NCBI GenBank assembly: GCA_019703815.1
Contig: AP023052.1
Span: 2,728,001 to 2,792,000 of the forward strand
Reading direction: 5' to 3'
DNA: 64,000 nucleotides
Source: Thaumasiovibrio occultus
Lineage (GTDB): Bacteria; Pseudomonadota; Gammaproteobacteria; Enterobacterales; Vibrionaceae
Below, in pieces: positions 10,653 to 19,203 of the stretch; within the stretch, counting starts at the first letter, position 1, and every line of letters starts with the position of its first letter. Position numbers and translations under genes: made by a program. The notes under the pieces are model-generated. The model ran no database searches and was not told the origin of the DNA. It saw nothing but the letters and a program-made list of their open reading frames with translations.

Positions 10653-11243
10653 TTATGCCTGCTCCTCGTCAACCCCGACCAGAATGGTTTGGTCATTTAG
10701 ATAGGAATGAGGGGGTACCACCAAATTTAATGGCGCAGGCACCCCTTTGAAGACGCGCCCTGCCATATCGAATTTTGAACCGTGGCACGGACAGAAGAAA
10801 CCAGAAGGCACACCCTCAACTTGTTCGGCAAAACTATTAGGAAGATAAGTAGGTGAACAACCCAAGTGTGTACAGATCCCCACAGCCACGAAGATCTCTG
10901 GTCGAATAGAGCGGTAGCCATTTTGCACATACTCAGGCTGCTGTGGCTCGCTGGAGTCGGGGTCTCTCAATTGCCCATCTAACCCCACCAAGCTGTCGAC
11001 AAGTTGAGAGGGACGCCGCACCACCCATACAGGCTTTCCACGCCATTCAGCGCGAATAATTTGTCCTTCTTCAAGCTTACTAATATCGACTTCAACAGGC
11101 GCGCCTGCGGCTTTGGCTTTAGCACTTGGATTCCACGACATTATGAAAGGTACAGCAACGGCTGCCGCACCGGCACCCCCGACAACCGCTGTCGTTGCTG
11201 TTAAAAAACGACGACGGCCGAGATTTACTGGCGGATTGCTCAT
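10653..11243 (-). CDS. petA: Ubiquinol-cytochrome c reductase, Rieske iron-sulfur subunit
   Basis: The Rieske protein takes the first electron from ubiquinol in complex III. From the ATG at 11243 the protein has 196 residues. It has a twin-arginine-like N-terminus (NLGRRRFLTATTAVVGG) with a membrane anchor that is expected to stay uncleaved. The [2Fe-2S] ligand motifs are CTHLGC (Cys124, His126, Cys129) and CPCHGS (Cys151, Cys153, His154). It is the first gene of petABC. Its start is preceded by two tandem copies of the Shine-Dalgarno-bearing sequence CAAAAGGGAG. Confidence 0.97.
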   Translation of the reverse strand: MSNPPVNLGRRRFLTATTAVVGGAGAAAVAVPFIMSWNPSAKAKAAGAPVEVDISKLEEGQIIRAEWRGKPVWVVRRPSQLVDSLVGLDGQLRDPDSSEPQQPEYVQNGYRSIRPEIFVAVGICTHLGCSPTYLPNSFAEQVEGVPSGFFCPCHGSKFDMAGRVFKGVPAPLNLVVPPHSYLNDQTILVGVDEEQA

Positions 11244-11251
11244 CCAAATTA

Positions 11252-11276
11252 CTCCCTTTTGCTCCCTTTTGAGGAG
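11252..11276 (-). repeat. Tandem 10-bp duplication carrying two Shine-Dalgarno copies before petA
   Basis: On the plus strand CTCCCTTTTG occurs twice in tandem (11252-11261 and 11262-11271); in the mRNA this reads CAAAAGGGAG twice. The copy nearer the start is at usable distance from the petA ATG. Immediately upstream, the leader has CUCCUC (11276-11271), which can pair with either GGGAG copy. Confidence 0.7.
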
Positions 11277-11319
11277 ATACACTGGCATCCCTAGAGCGAC
11301 GGTTTTTTTAATTAATTAC

Positions 11320-11352
11320 AGGCGTGCAATATCATCGTAAATATTACCGCCT
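11320..11352 (-). promoter_or_regulatory. Stem-loop near the 5' end of the petABC leader
   Basis: In the minus-strand transcript AGGCG-GUAAUAU pairs with AUAUUGC-A-CGCCU: 12 pairs including one G-U, with one bulged A and an eight-base loop. It starts within about 10 bases of the predicted transcription start. No T run follows, so it is not a terminator; a role in mRNA stability or regulator binding is an inference. Confidence 0.55.
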
Positions 11353-11365
11353 ATTTGCTAACCAA

Positions 11366-11394
11366 ATCATAAAGAAACCCCTACTTTTTGACAA
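11366..11394 (-). promoter_or_regulatory. Promoter of petABC
   Basis: The minus strand shows TTGTCA (11394-11389), a 17-base spacer and TATGAT (11371-11366). Each hexamer has five of six consensus matches, so this is one of the best sigma-70 promoter candidates in the window. The predicted start is near 11359. Confidence 0.8.
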
Positions 11395-11642
11395 GTTATG
11401 GCTACGTTTTTGCAACATTTTTGGTGAATATTGTGATTCATGATCTCTGCGTGGCTACATTGATGTTCAACCTCGCTGGAAAACTATCAGGCAGAGTTGG
11501 CTCAACATCACACACGATATCGGTGCATATCCAAAGGCGGGGTATCAGAGGGAAAGAAGAGCTTGATGACAAAAGCGTGAAGTGCAGAGTAACGCAGAAA
11601 GGATTTCGCTAACGCTCTAAATTTGAATAAATGTCAGGCAAT

Positions 11643-11672
11643 AAAAAACCCAGCCATAAGGCTGGGTTTTGC
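11643..11672 (-). terminator. Terminator of the rplM-rpsI operon
   Basis: The stem AAAACCCAGCC (11645-11655) pairs perfectly with GGCTGGGTTTT (11660-11670) around the loop ATAA. On the minus strand it ends in a T run. It lies about 40 bp past the rpsI stop. Confidence 0.92.
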
Positions 11673-11708
11673 AACTCTCGCGAGATAATAAATCTGATAA
11701 CAGAAATA

Positions 11709-12098
11709 TTAACGCTTAGAGAATTGTGGACGACGACGTGCTTTACGTAGACCAACTTTCTTACGTTCAACGCGACGTGCGTCACGAGTAACGTAGCCAG
11801 CTGCACGTAGAGCAGGACGTAGAGTCTCATCGTATTCCATCAGTGCACGAGTGATACCGTGACGGATCGCACCTGATTGACCAGTGATACCACCACCTTT
11901 AACAGTGATGAATAGATCAAGTTTCTCAGTCATGTCTACAAGCTCAAGAGGTTGTAGAACAACCATGCGAGCTGTTGGACGACCGAAGTACTCGTTCAGG
12001 CCACGCTTGTTGATTACGATGTTACCAGTGCCCGGCTTGATGAAAACACGAGCTGCTGAGCTTTTGCGACGACCAGTGCCGTAGTATTGTTCTGCCAT
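11709..12098 (-). CDS. rpsI: 30S ribosomal protein S9
   Basis: S9 binds the 3' major domain of 16S rRNA, and its C-terminal tail reaches the P-site tRNA. The start at 12098 ([19 protein letters not shown]) gives 129 residues, the usual size. The conserved region [18 protein letters not shown] (about 68-85) and the basic C-terminal end [18 protein letters not shown], which finishes in the invariant K-R, are intact. It is 15 bp downstream of rplM in the conserved rplM-rpsI operon and is followed by a strong terminator. Confidence 0.99.
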   Translation of the reverse strand: MAEQYYGTGRRKSSAARVFIKPGTGNIVINKRGLNEYFGRPTARMVVLQPLELVDMTEKLDLFITVKGGGITGQSGAIRHGITRALMEYDETLRPALRAAGYVTRDARRVERKKVGLRKARRRPQFSKR

Positions 12099-12113
12099 TG
12101 TGTTAATCCCCAA

Positions 12114-12542
12114 TTAGATGTCTAGTACTTGCGGCTGTTGTGCCGCGTGGTTGTGCTCAGCACCCGCGTAAACTTTCAGTTTACGGTACATAGCGCGACC
12201 TAGAGGACCTTTTGGCAGCATGCCTTTAACAGCTAGCTCAAGAACCATTTCTGGTTTGTGTGCAATCAGCTTTTCAAAAGAGATAGACTTGATGCCGCCA
12301 ATGTAGCCAGAGTGGCTGTGGTACATCTTGTCTGACTTTTTAGCGCCAGTTACTGCGATTTTTTCAGCGTTGATAACTACGATGTAGTCACCAGTGTCAA
12401 CGTGAGGAGTGTATTCTGGCTTGTGCTTACCACGTAGACGTGATGCAATTTCAGAAGCCAGACGACCTAGAGTTTTACCGTCAGCGTCAACAACGTACCA
12501 GTCACGTTTTACAGTTTCTGGTTTAGCAACGAAAGTTTTCAT
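12114..12542 (-). CDS. rplM: 50S ribosomal protein L13
   Basis: L13 is an early assembly protein of the large ribosomal subunit. The 142-residue length equals that of the Escherichia coli protein. The motifs [20 protein letters not shown] (14-33), [19 protein letters not shown] (about 44-62) and [19 protein letters not shown] (about 107-125) are those of bacterial L13. It is the first gene of the rplM-rpsI operon, with its own promoter about 130 bp upstream, leaving a long leader in which an autoregulatory element could lie. Confidence 0.99.
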   Translation of the reverse strand: MKTFVAKPETVKRDWYVVDADGKTLGRLASEIASRLRGKHKPEYTPHVDTGDYIVVINAEKIAVTGAKKSDKMYHSHSGYIGGIKSISFEKLIAHKPEMVLELAVKGMLPKGPLGRAMYRKLKVYAGAEHNHAAQQPQVLDI

Positions 12543-12673
12543 GCTAATAATTACCCGATTATAAATAGTTTCACTTCAAGGAGCTTTCGCCCCCCACTGT
12601 ATCAGAGCCCAGCGCACCCCTTCGAGTGATGGGTACTCCCGACGAAAAGTCGTACAGGTTTGTGGGTCGCAAG

Positions 12674-12702
12674 ATTATAGAGAAGTGTGGAGAAAAAATC
12701 AC
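12674..12702 (-). promoter_or_regulatory. Candidate promoter of rplM-rpsI
   Basis: A perfect TATAAT lies on the minus strand at 12679-12674, followed by the GC-containing discriminator CTTGCGACCC seen at ribosomal promoters. The -35 region (GTGATT, 17 bases upstream) is poor. The predicted leader before rplM is about 125 nt; no specific riboregulator was recognised in it. Confidence 0.6.
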
Positions 12703-12776
12703 CTTCTTTTTCACAAAAGTCACTGAATTCTTTCCTTGCGCTAATTTTTCACTCGAAAGCCTTAAAAATGCGCAAT

Positions 12777-13883
12777 TTACGGAATATGCGGCTGCGCTAA
12801 GTAGCTCTGGCTCTGCATTTCAATCAGACGCGAACAACAGCGCTGGAACTCAAACACCAAGCCTTTGCCTTGGTAAAGCTGTGCCAATTCGACCTCTGCT
12901 GAGATAATCAATTTCACGTTGCGCTCATAGAACTCATCCACCAGCGCAATGAAACGCCTTGCGGTATCATCATCCGACTCGCCCATCACCGTTACATTAG
13001 CCATGATCACGGTGTGATAGATACGGGCAATTTCCAAATAGTCAATTTGCGAACGTGCCGTTTGGCACAAAGTGTGAAATTCAAAGTACACGACCCCATC
13101 ACATTCGCGCACGGTTGGCAGCAAACGTCGGTTGATTTCTATCGCTTCACCTTGCGAACATGGTTCGACTTTGAGCTGGGAAAAATAGCCATGCAAGTTT
13201 TCGGTCGCGGCTGCATCTAGCGGCGAATGATAGATCTCTGCTTGCTCTAACGTGCGTAAACGATAGTCCACGCCAGAGTCGACATTAAGGATGTCGCAGT
13301 GCTGTTCAATCAGGGCGATCGCAGGCAAGAAACGGGCGCGTTGTAGACCATTTCGATAGAGATCCTGCGGCGGTATATTGGACGTCGCGACAAGGCAGAT
13401 CCCGCGCCGAAATAGCGCATCAAGCAAAGTACCCAGGATCATCGCATCGGTAATATCAGAGACAAAAAACTCATCGAAGCAGATAATATCGGTTTCGTGT
13501 TTAAAGTGCTCAGCGACCAGCTCTAACGGGTTTTCTTCACCACTGAGTTGCTCCAACTCGTGATGCACGCGATGCATAAAACGGTGAAAATGCGCCCGCA
13601 TTTTACGTTCGGTCGGCAAGCAACTGTAGAACGTATCCATTAGATACGTTTTACCACGCCCGACGCCGCCCCACAGATACAAACCCTTTTCAGGTTGCAG
13701 CGCAACATCAGGCGCTCGTAGCCAACGCTGCCACCAAACACGCTCGGATGTTTGTGGTTTTGCAGATAAGGCGATAAAACGGTGATAAAGCGCGTCTAAT
13801 TGCGCTACAGTTTCAGCTTGCGCAGGATCGGAAATAAAGCCGTCGGCAGTGAGATCTTGCTGATATCGTTGAAGAGGGGTCAT
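12777..13883 (-). CDS. zapE: Cell division protein ZapE (AFG1-like ATPase)
   Basis: ZapE is a cytoplasmic ATPase of the AFG1 family that associates with the constricting Z-ring. The 368-residue protein carries Walker A GGVGRGKT (72-79), Walker B IICFDEFFVSDITDA (about 133-147) and an AAA-type sensor segment LVATSNIPPQDLY (about 167-179). Length matches the family. It is transcribed divergently from zapG, with 99 bp between the two starts, an arrangement that is common in gammaproteobacteria. Confidence 0.96.
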   Translation of the reverse strand: MTPLQRYQQDLTADGFISDPAQAETVAQLDALYHRFIALSAKPQTSERVWWQRWLRAPDVALQPEKGLYLWGGVGRGKTYLMDTFYSCLPTERKMRAHFHRFMHRVHHELEQLSGEENPLELVAEHFKHETDIICFDEFFVSDITDAMILGTLLDALFRRGICLVATSNIPPQDLYRNGLQRARFLPAIALIEQHCDILNVDSGVDYRLRTLEQAEIYHSPLDAAATENLHGYFSQLKVEPCSQGEAIEINRRLLPTVRECDGVVYFEFHTLCQTARSQIDYLEIARIYHTVIMANVTVMGESDDDTARRFIALVDEFYERNVKLIISAEVELAQLYQGKGLVFEFQRCCSRLIEMQSQSYLAQPHIP

Positions 13884-13921
13884 AACTTATCCATGTCACA
13901 TCCTGCTAGGCTTCAGTGTAT

Positions 13922-13941
13922 CATGGTTAGAAAATACCATG
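13922..13941. repeat. Short palindrome in the zapE/zapG divergent region
   Basis: CATGGT (13922-13927) and ACCATG (13936-13941) form a perfect 6-bp inverted repeat with an 8-bp spacer, between the divergent genes. It could be an operator, but 6-bp arms are short enough to occur by chance. Confidence 0.35.
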
Positions 13942-13982
13942 TATATTGAAGCTAAGAATTACCTCCCAACGAAGGAGCCTTT

Positions 13983-14435
13983 ATGAACTGGATCAATGCG
14001 CTACCCTTTTTCTTTGCTGGTTTAGTCCTTGGCATTTTGGTGACCAAGTTACTGACTAAGAAATCTAAACAACAAAAAGAGCTGGAAAACGACTTAAAAA
14101 GCGCGAAAGCAGAGCTAGATCAATACCGCCAAGAGCTCGGCGATCACTTTGTGCATAGTGAAAAACTGATGAGCAACATCATTAAGGATTGCAAAAAGCT
14201 CTACACCCAAATGGCAAAAACAAACAACGAGTTATTGCCGAACGTACCGGTTCAAGACAACACATTCACCCTGCTAGAAAACGAAAATGCAGCGGCGAAG
14301 AAAGAGCAAAAAGCAGAAACGGCACAAGACGAGATGACAGCAGAACAACCGAAAGATTACTCCAACGGTTCATCAGGCCTGTTATCAGGCAAAAGCTCTT
14401 TACCGCCACAGCCGGTAGAAGAGAAAGCCAACTAA
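13983..14435 (+). CDS. zapG: Z-ring associated protein ZapG (YhcB, DUF1043)
   Basis: ZapG (YhcB) is an inner-membrane protein that coordinates envelope growth and division; its biochemical activity is not settled. The 150-residue product has an N-terminal membrane helix (NALPFFFAGLVLGILVTKLL, residues 5-24), a coiled-coil region rich in Lys, Glu and Gln (about 28-85, including ELGDHFVHSEKLMSNI), and a low-complexity polar tail. Ribosome binding site AAGGAG precedes the ATG. It is followed by degQ, with a hairpin between them that can terminate zapG transcripts. Confidence 0.93.
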   Translation: MNWINALPFFFAGLVLGILVTKLLTKKSKQQKELENDLKSAKAELDQYRQELGDHFVHSEKLMSNIIKDCKKLYTQMAKTNNELLPNVPVQDNTFTLLENENAAAKKEQKAETAQDEMTAEQPKDYSNGSSGLLSGKSSLPPQPVEEKAN

Positions 14436-14480
14436 GTTAACCGATCTCAATGGATTAGTTTTTCTACAATTGATCCGCTG

Positions 14481-14509
14481 GGAACTAAACTCCAGTAAGA
14501 CAAGTCATA
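14481..14509 (+). promoter_or_regulatory. Candidate sigma-E-type promoter of degQ
   Basis: GGAACTA (14481-14487), a 17-base spacer and TCATA (14505-14509) resemble the sigma-E consensus GGAACTT and TCTAA. The -10 part has two mismatches. Known envelope proteases such as degP are sigma-E controlled in Escherichia coli. The predicted start is near 14516, which would leave a leader of about 27 nt. Confidence 0.4.
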
Positions 14510-14540
14510 GCATTGACGAGTGTGTTACTGGAGTTTTTTT
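14488..14540 (+). terminator. Hairpin with T run overlapping the degQ ribosome binding site
   Basis: AACTCCAGTAA (14488-14498) pairs perfectly over 11 bp with TTACTGGAGTT (14525-14535), followed by a T run to 14540. An inner GTCA/TGAC stem lies within the loop. The right arm contains the degQ Shine-Dalgarno (CTGGAG, 14528-14533), and the degQ ATG is at 14543. It can work as the zapG terminator and would also hide the degQ start site in any read-through RNA. Confidence 0.8.
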
Positions 14541-14542
14541 AT

Positions 14543-15889
14543 ATGAAAAGAAAACCGTTGCTTGCCTTGAGTGCGCTGGCACTCAGTCTTTCAACTTGTT
14601 TAGTCGCCGCCCCGTCCGCTTTCGCGACGCTTCCCTCTACGGTTAATGGTCAAACCCTCCCCAGCTTGGCACCCATGCTCGAGAGAGTGACCCCGGCCGT
14701 GGTGAATATCTTCGTCGAGGGCACACAGACTACGCGTCAACGACGCCATCCCTTGTTTAACGAACCGAACAACAATAGCCGTCGCGGCCGCACTTTCCTT
14801 AGCCTGGGATCGGGCGTAGTGATCGACGCCGATGAAGGTTACGTGATCACCAATCACCATGTCATTGACGGTGCCGACTCCATCCTGATCCAGCTGCACG
14901 ATGGTCGCGAATATGAAGCCGAGCTCATCGGCAGTGATGAAATGGCCGATATCGCTCTACTACAGGTACTTGAATATAGCGACTTAACCGAAGTAGCGAT
15001 TGCCAACTCCGACTCACTGCGAGTGGGCGATTTTGCGGTCGCGATTGGTAACCCGTTTGGCCTCGGACAAACCGTGACTTCCGGGATCATTTCTGCGCTA
15101 GGTCGAAGCGGCTTAAACCTCGACAACTACGAAAACTATATTCAAACTGACGCCGCCATTAATAGCGGCAACTCTGGTGGCGCGCTGGTCAATCTCAACG
15201 GCGAGCTAATTGGTATCAATAATGCTATCTATGGCCCTAATGGCGGCAATGTCGGGATAGGCTTTGCCATCCCCTCGAACATGGCAGCGAACTTGGTCAG
15301 CCAAATGCTAGAGTATGGCGAGGTACGCCGAGGGATGTTGGGCGTACAAGGGCGCGAGCTAACCTCTGAACTTGCCGAATCCTTTGGCTATGACATCAAC
15401 CAAGGCGCGTTTGTCGCTCAAGTCATTCCGGGAACACCGGCAGAAAAAGCCGGCTTGCAAGCCGGTGATGTGATTGTGGCCGTCAACGGTATTGAGGTGG
15501 ACTCCTTCAGCGAATTACGTGCCAAAATTGCCACTATTGGCGCAGAAAAAACGGTAAAGTTAGGGGTCTTACGTGATGGCGAATCCCTAACAGTCGCAGC
15601 GACACTCGTCGAAGCAGGCGCACGCGAAGTGGTGCTCGATGATATTCACCCAGCGTTTGAAGGGGCCGAGCTCGCCAACAGCAACAATGGCGTTGAAGTC
15701 ATGTCTGTCGCGCCTGATTCACCCGCGCAAATAGTGGGAATGGAAGAAGGCGACGTTATTATTGGGGTCCATCGCTTGGGTATCAAGAACATCGATGAGC
15801 TGCGCGAGGTGCTTAATAGGCTCTCAGATCGCACTATTGCCCTGAAAGTGAAGCGGGGGCATTCGTATCTGTACTTGATGATCCGCTAA
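14543..15889 (+). CDS. degQ: Periplasmic serine endoprotease DegQ/DegP family
   Basis: This is a periplasmic HtrA-type protease and chaperone that degrades misfolded envelope proteins. The start at 14543 gives 448 residues: a signal peptide ending near AFA (residue 28), a trypsin-like domain with triad His106 (TNHHV), Asp136 (ADIALL) and Ser211 (GNSGG), and two PDZ domains at about 255-345 and 355-445. The upstream in-frame start at 14513 would place the signal peptide internally. The short loop LA and the position before degS favour DegQ over DegP. A terminator follows at 15915. Confidence 0.94.
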   Translation: MKRKPLLALSALALSLSTCLVAAPSAFATLPSTVNGQTLPSLAPMLERVTPAVVNIFVEGTQTTRQRRHPLFNEPNNNSRRGRTFLSLGSGVVIDADEGYVITNHHVIDGADSILIQLHDGREYEAELIGSDEMADIALLQVLEYSDLTEVAIANSDSLRVGDFAVAIGNPFGLGQTVTSGIISALGRSGLNLDNYENYIQTDAAINSGNSGGALVNLNGELIGINNAIYGPNGGNVGIGFAIPSNMAANLVSQMLEYGEVRRGMLGVQGRELTSELAESFGYDINQGAFVAQVIPGTPAEKAGLQAGDVIVAVNGIEVDSFSELRAKIATIGAEKTVKLGVLRDGESLTVAATLVEAGAREVVLDDIHPAFEGAELANSNNGVEVMSVAPDSPAQIVGMEEGDVIIGVHRLGIKNIDELREVLNRLSDRTIALKVKRGHSYLYLMIR

Positions 15890-15914
15890 GCTATCTCATC
15901 TATTTCATGACGCG

Positions 15915-15943
15915 AAAGGCTCAGTACATACTGAGCCTTTTTT
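15915..15943 (+). terminator. Terminator of degQ
   Basis: AAAGGCTCAGTA (15915-15926) and TACTGAGCCTTT (15929-15940) form a near-continuous 12-bp stem followed by T residues, 26 bp past the degQ stop. It separates degQ from degS. Confidence 0.9.
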
Positions 15944-16082
15944 CATTCCTAGCCGCTCCGGCATCGCTCTGAATATACTCTAACGACTACTGCGCCCACA
16001 TCCGACTCACACCAGTTTCAGCGTAACCACATGGTCAATACCTGCACCTGACAGAGTGTTTTTTCCACTACTTTTCCCTCGA

Positions 16083-16099
16083 TGAGAATGCTATTCTCA
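16083..16099. promoter_or_regulatory. Perfect 7-3-7 palindrome upstream of degS
   Basis: TGAGAAT (16083-16089), GCT, ATTCTCA (16093-16099) lies 36 bp before the degS start. It is a candidate regulator-binding site. The arms resemble a Fur half-site, but the 3-bp centre does not fit the 7-1-7 Fur pattern. Confidence 0.5.
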
Positions 16100-16134
16100 A
16101 GCATCTGAATTTATGCAGCTAGTTGGAGAAAACG

Positions 16135-17202
16135 ATGGGATTTTTCGTTCGGTCTGTAGTCATGGGACTCCTGGCAGCGGCAGTGCTTTTGTTCGCTGTG
16201 CCCGAACTCCGTCACGCTCCAGCTTCATTTCCCAATTTATCGCTCCCCAAGCCCGAAGCAGCGCTTCCCGCTATCGATTCATACAGTTATGCGGTGCGCC
16301 GCGCCTCCCCTGCGGTCGTTAATATTTACAGCCGCCGGTACGATGGCAGCAACCGTCTCTTGCTCAGCACCGAAGGCCTCGGCTCTGGCGTGATCATGAG
16401 CGAAAAAGGCTACATCGTGACGAACAATCACGTGGTTGAGCAGGCCGACCAAGTGGTCGTCGCGCTGCAAGACGGCCGGATTTTCACAGCGCAGCTACTT
16501 GGTACCGACTGGCGCACGGATCTGGCTGTGCTGCGTATACAAGCGGATAACCTGCCCGTGATCCCGGTGAACAATGACTATGCGCCGTCGATTGGGGACG
16601 TGGTTCTGGCCATCGGCAACCCGTATAACCTTGGCCAAACGACCACTTACGGCATTATTTCGGCCACAGGCCGTTCTGGTCTGAGCGCTTACGGCCGCCA
16701 AGATTTTCTACAAACCGATGCGGCGATCAACAACGGTAACTCTGGCGGAGCACTGGTCAACACACGTGGTGAACTCGTCGGGATCAATACCGCTTCGTTC
16801 CAGCAAGCCTACGATGTGGATACCTACGGGATCTCTTTTGCGATTCCTTACCAGCTCACTATCAAGATCATGCAAAAGCTAATCGCCGATGGCAGAGTGA
16901 TCCGTGGCTATATTGGTATCGATGGCCAAGATGTCACGCCGGTCATGTCACACTTGTATGGCGTGGAAGATGTCTCCGGCATCGTGGTGATGGGGATGGA
17001 TCCTAACGGTCCTGCCTTTAACGCCGGCTTTAAAGTGCAAGATTTGCTGCTAGAGATCAACGGCAAACCGGTAATGGGAAAACGCGATGTCCTCGATATG
17101 GTTACCGAGCTTAGACCGGGTTCGACGGTACCAATGAAGATCCTACGCAGCGGTCAGCCGATGACCCTTAATGTGGTGATCGGCCAAGTACAAGATCCTT
17201 AA
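16135..17202 (+). CDS. degS: Outer-membrane stress sensor protease DegS
   Basis: DegS is the membrane-anchored site-1 protease that cleaves RseA when misfolded porins bind its PDZ domain, thereby releasing sigma-E. The start at 16135 follows GGAG and gives 355 residues, the same as in Escherichia coli. An uncleaved N-terminal anchor (FVRSVVMGLLAAAVLLFAVP) precedes the protease domain, with His99 (TNNHV), Asp129 (RTDLAVLR) and Ser203 (GNSGG), and one PDZ domain (about 260-350). A TTG in frame at 16123 is unlikely because it overlaps the ribosome binding site. If the sigma-E-like degQ promoter is real, DegS would lie upstream of its neighbour in one pathway. Confidence 0.96.
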   Translation: MGFFVRSVVMGLLAAAVLLFAVPELRHAPASFPNLSLPKPEAALPAIDSYSYAVRRASPAVVNIYSRRYDGSNRLLLSTEGLGSGVIMSEKGYIVTNNHVVEQADQVVVALQDGRIFTAQLLGTDWRTDLAVLRIQADNLPVIPVNNDYAPSIGDVVLAIGNPYNLGQTTTYGIISATGRSGLSAYGRQDFLQTDAAINNGNSGGALVNTRGELVGINTASFQQAYDVDTYGISFAIPYQLTIKIMQKLIADGRVIRGYIGIDGQDVTPVMSHLYGVEDVSGIVVMGMDPNGPAFNAGFKVQDLLLEINGKPVMGKRDVLDMVTELRPGSTVPMKILRSGQPMTLNVVIGQVQDP

Positions 17203-17320
17203 TTGAGCGATGTTCTCATCGCTCATAGAGCATAGCGTCCAATGCAAAATCAGAGGCCATGGCGAGTTCCAGCAAAGTGTGGTTACACAGCGTGAATTAG
17301 CGCTTCTGATGACCAAATAC

Positions 17321-17349
17321 AAAAAAGGCCTGCAATGCAGGCCTTTTTC
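17321..17349. terminator. Bidirectional terminator between degS and murA
   Basis: AAAAAGGCCTGC pairs with GCAGGCCTTTTT around a three-base loop, with an A run on one side and a T run on the other. It lies between the convergent degS and murA genes and can serve both. Confidence 0.9.
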
Positions 17350-17369
17350 AATGACGCGTTAAATGATGA

Positions 17370-18635
<1,266 letters not shown>

Positions 18636-18893
18636 TTAGGAAAAAGACATTAATTTTTTATCACGCGCCCATTCATCAGGCGTGTAGGCTTTAATGGACA
18701 GAGCATGAATTTCATTGCTCGCGATATGACTCATCAGCGGCGCATAGATCGCCTGCTGCTTTTTGACACGACTCATACCGTCAAAGATCTCACTAACAGC
18801 AATTACTTCGTAGTGACTGCCGTCACCCTTCACATGCACTTCTTGCAATGACAATGCTTCTTGCAAGATTTGTTCAATCTGTGCCGTTTCCAA
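18636..18893 (-). CDS. ibaG: BolA family iron-sulfur metabolism protein IbaG
   Basis: IbaG is a small BolA-like protein that works with monothiol glutaredoxin in iron-sulfur cluster handling and acid stress. The 85-residue protein shows the BolA core [25 protein letters not shown] (about 24-48) and [12 protein letters not shown] (about 64-75). The conserved His in SHYEV is the expected cluster ligand. It lies between mlaB and murA, as in most gammaproteobacteria. The distinction from BolA rests on this position and on the short length. Confidence 0.93.
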   Translation of the reverse strand: METAQIEQILQEALSLQEVHVKGDGSHYEVIAVSEIFDGMSRVKKQQAIYAPLMSHIASNEIHALSIKAYTPDEWARDKKLMSFS

Positions 18894-18909
18894 AGCCTTT
18901 TCCTCTTCT

Positions 18910-19203
18910 TTACTCTGCTATCGGTAACAACGATTCAGCGTGGCTGAGCCGTAGCAAAGTGACTAGTTCTTCCGGGACGTTACGTGCATTCACGTCAACG
19001 CCCGCAGTTTTGAATTCGTTGACCAGATGTATCATCAAAGCCATGCCCGCAGAGTCTACCCGACTTACCTTAGCAAGGTCGAGTACAACCTGTTGAACCT
19101 GAGACACCCATTGCGTTCGCATTTGCCACAGTTGTGGCACAGTGTCTCTGTCGAGTTGACCACTAAAGTGCAAGGCGTTGTCACGCAATTCCACATTAGC
19201 CAT
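18910..19203 (-). CDS. mlaB: Phospholipid transport STAS-domain protein MlaB
   Basis: MlaB is the cytoplasmic STAS-domain subunit that binds the MlaF ATPase and is needed for stability of the inner-membrane MlaFEDB complex. The 97-residue protein has the STAS pattern [20 protein letters not shown] (about 41-60), with the conserved Asp-Ser-Ala-Gly. Its start overlaps the mlaC stop by 8 bp. Position in mlaFEDCB supports the call more strongly than the short sequence alone. Confidence 0.95.
   Translation of the reverse strand: MANVELRDNALHFSGQLDRDTVPQLWQMRTQWVSQVQQVVLDLAKVSRVDSAGMALMIHLVNEFKTAGVDVNARNVPEELVTLLRLSHAESLLPIAE

Larger units (their letters stand above)
11244..11708. other. Intergenic region between rpsI and petA
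   Basis: These 465 bases hold, from right to left, the rpsI terminator, about 240 bases without recognised features (11400-11640), the petABC promoter, the leader stem-loop and the duplicated ribosome binding site. A 74-codon plus-strand open frame at 11388-11612 lacks a Shine-Dalgarno and family resemblance and is not called. Confidence 0.7.

Noticed and set aside
11388-11612. 74-codon plus-strand open frame upstream of petA
   Set aside because: No Shine-Dalgarno and no family resemblance; it starts inside the petABC promoter region.
16083-16099. Fur box upstream of degS
   Set aside because: The half-sites resemble Fur sites, but the 3-bp centre gives a 7-3-7 pattern rather than 7-1-7; kept only as an unassigned palindrome.
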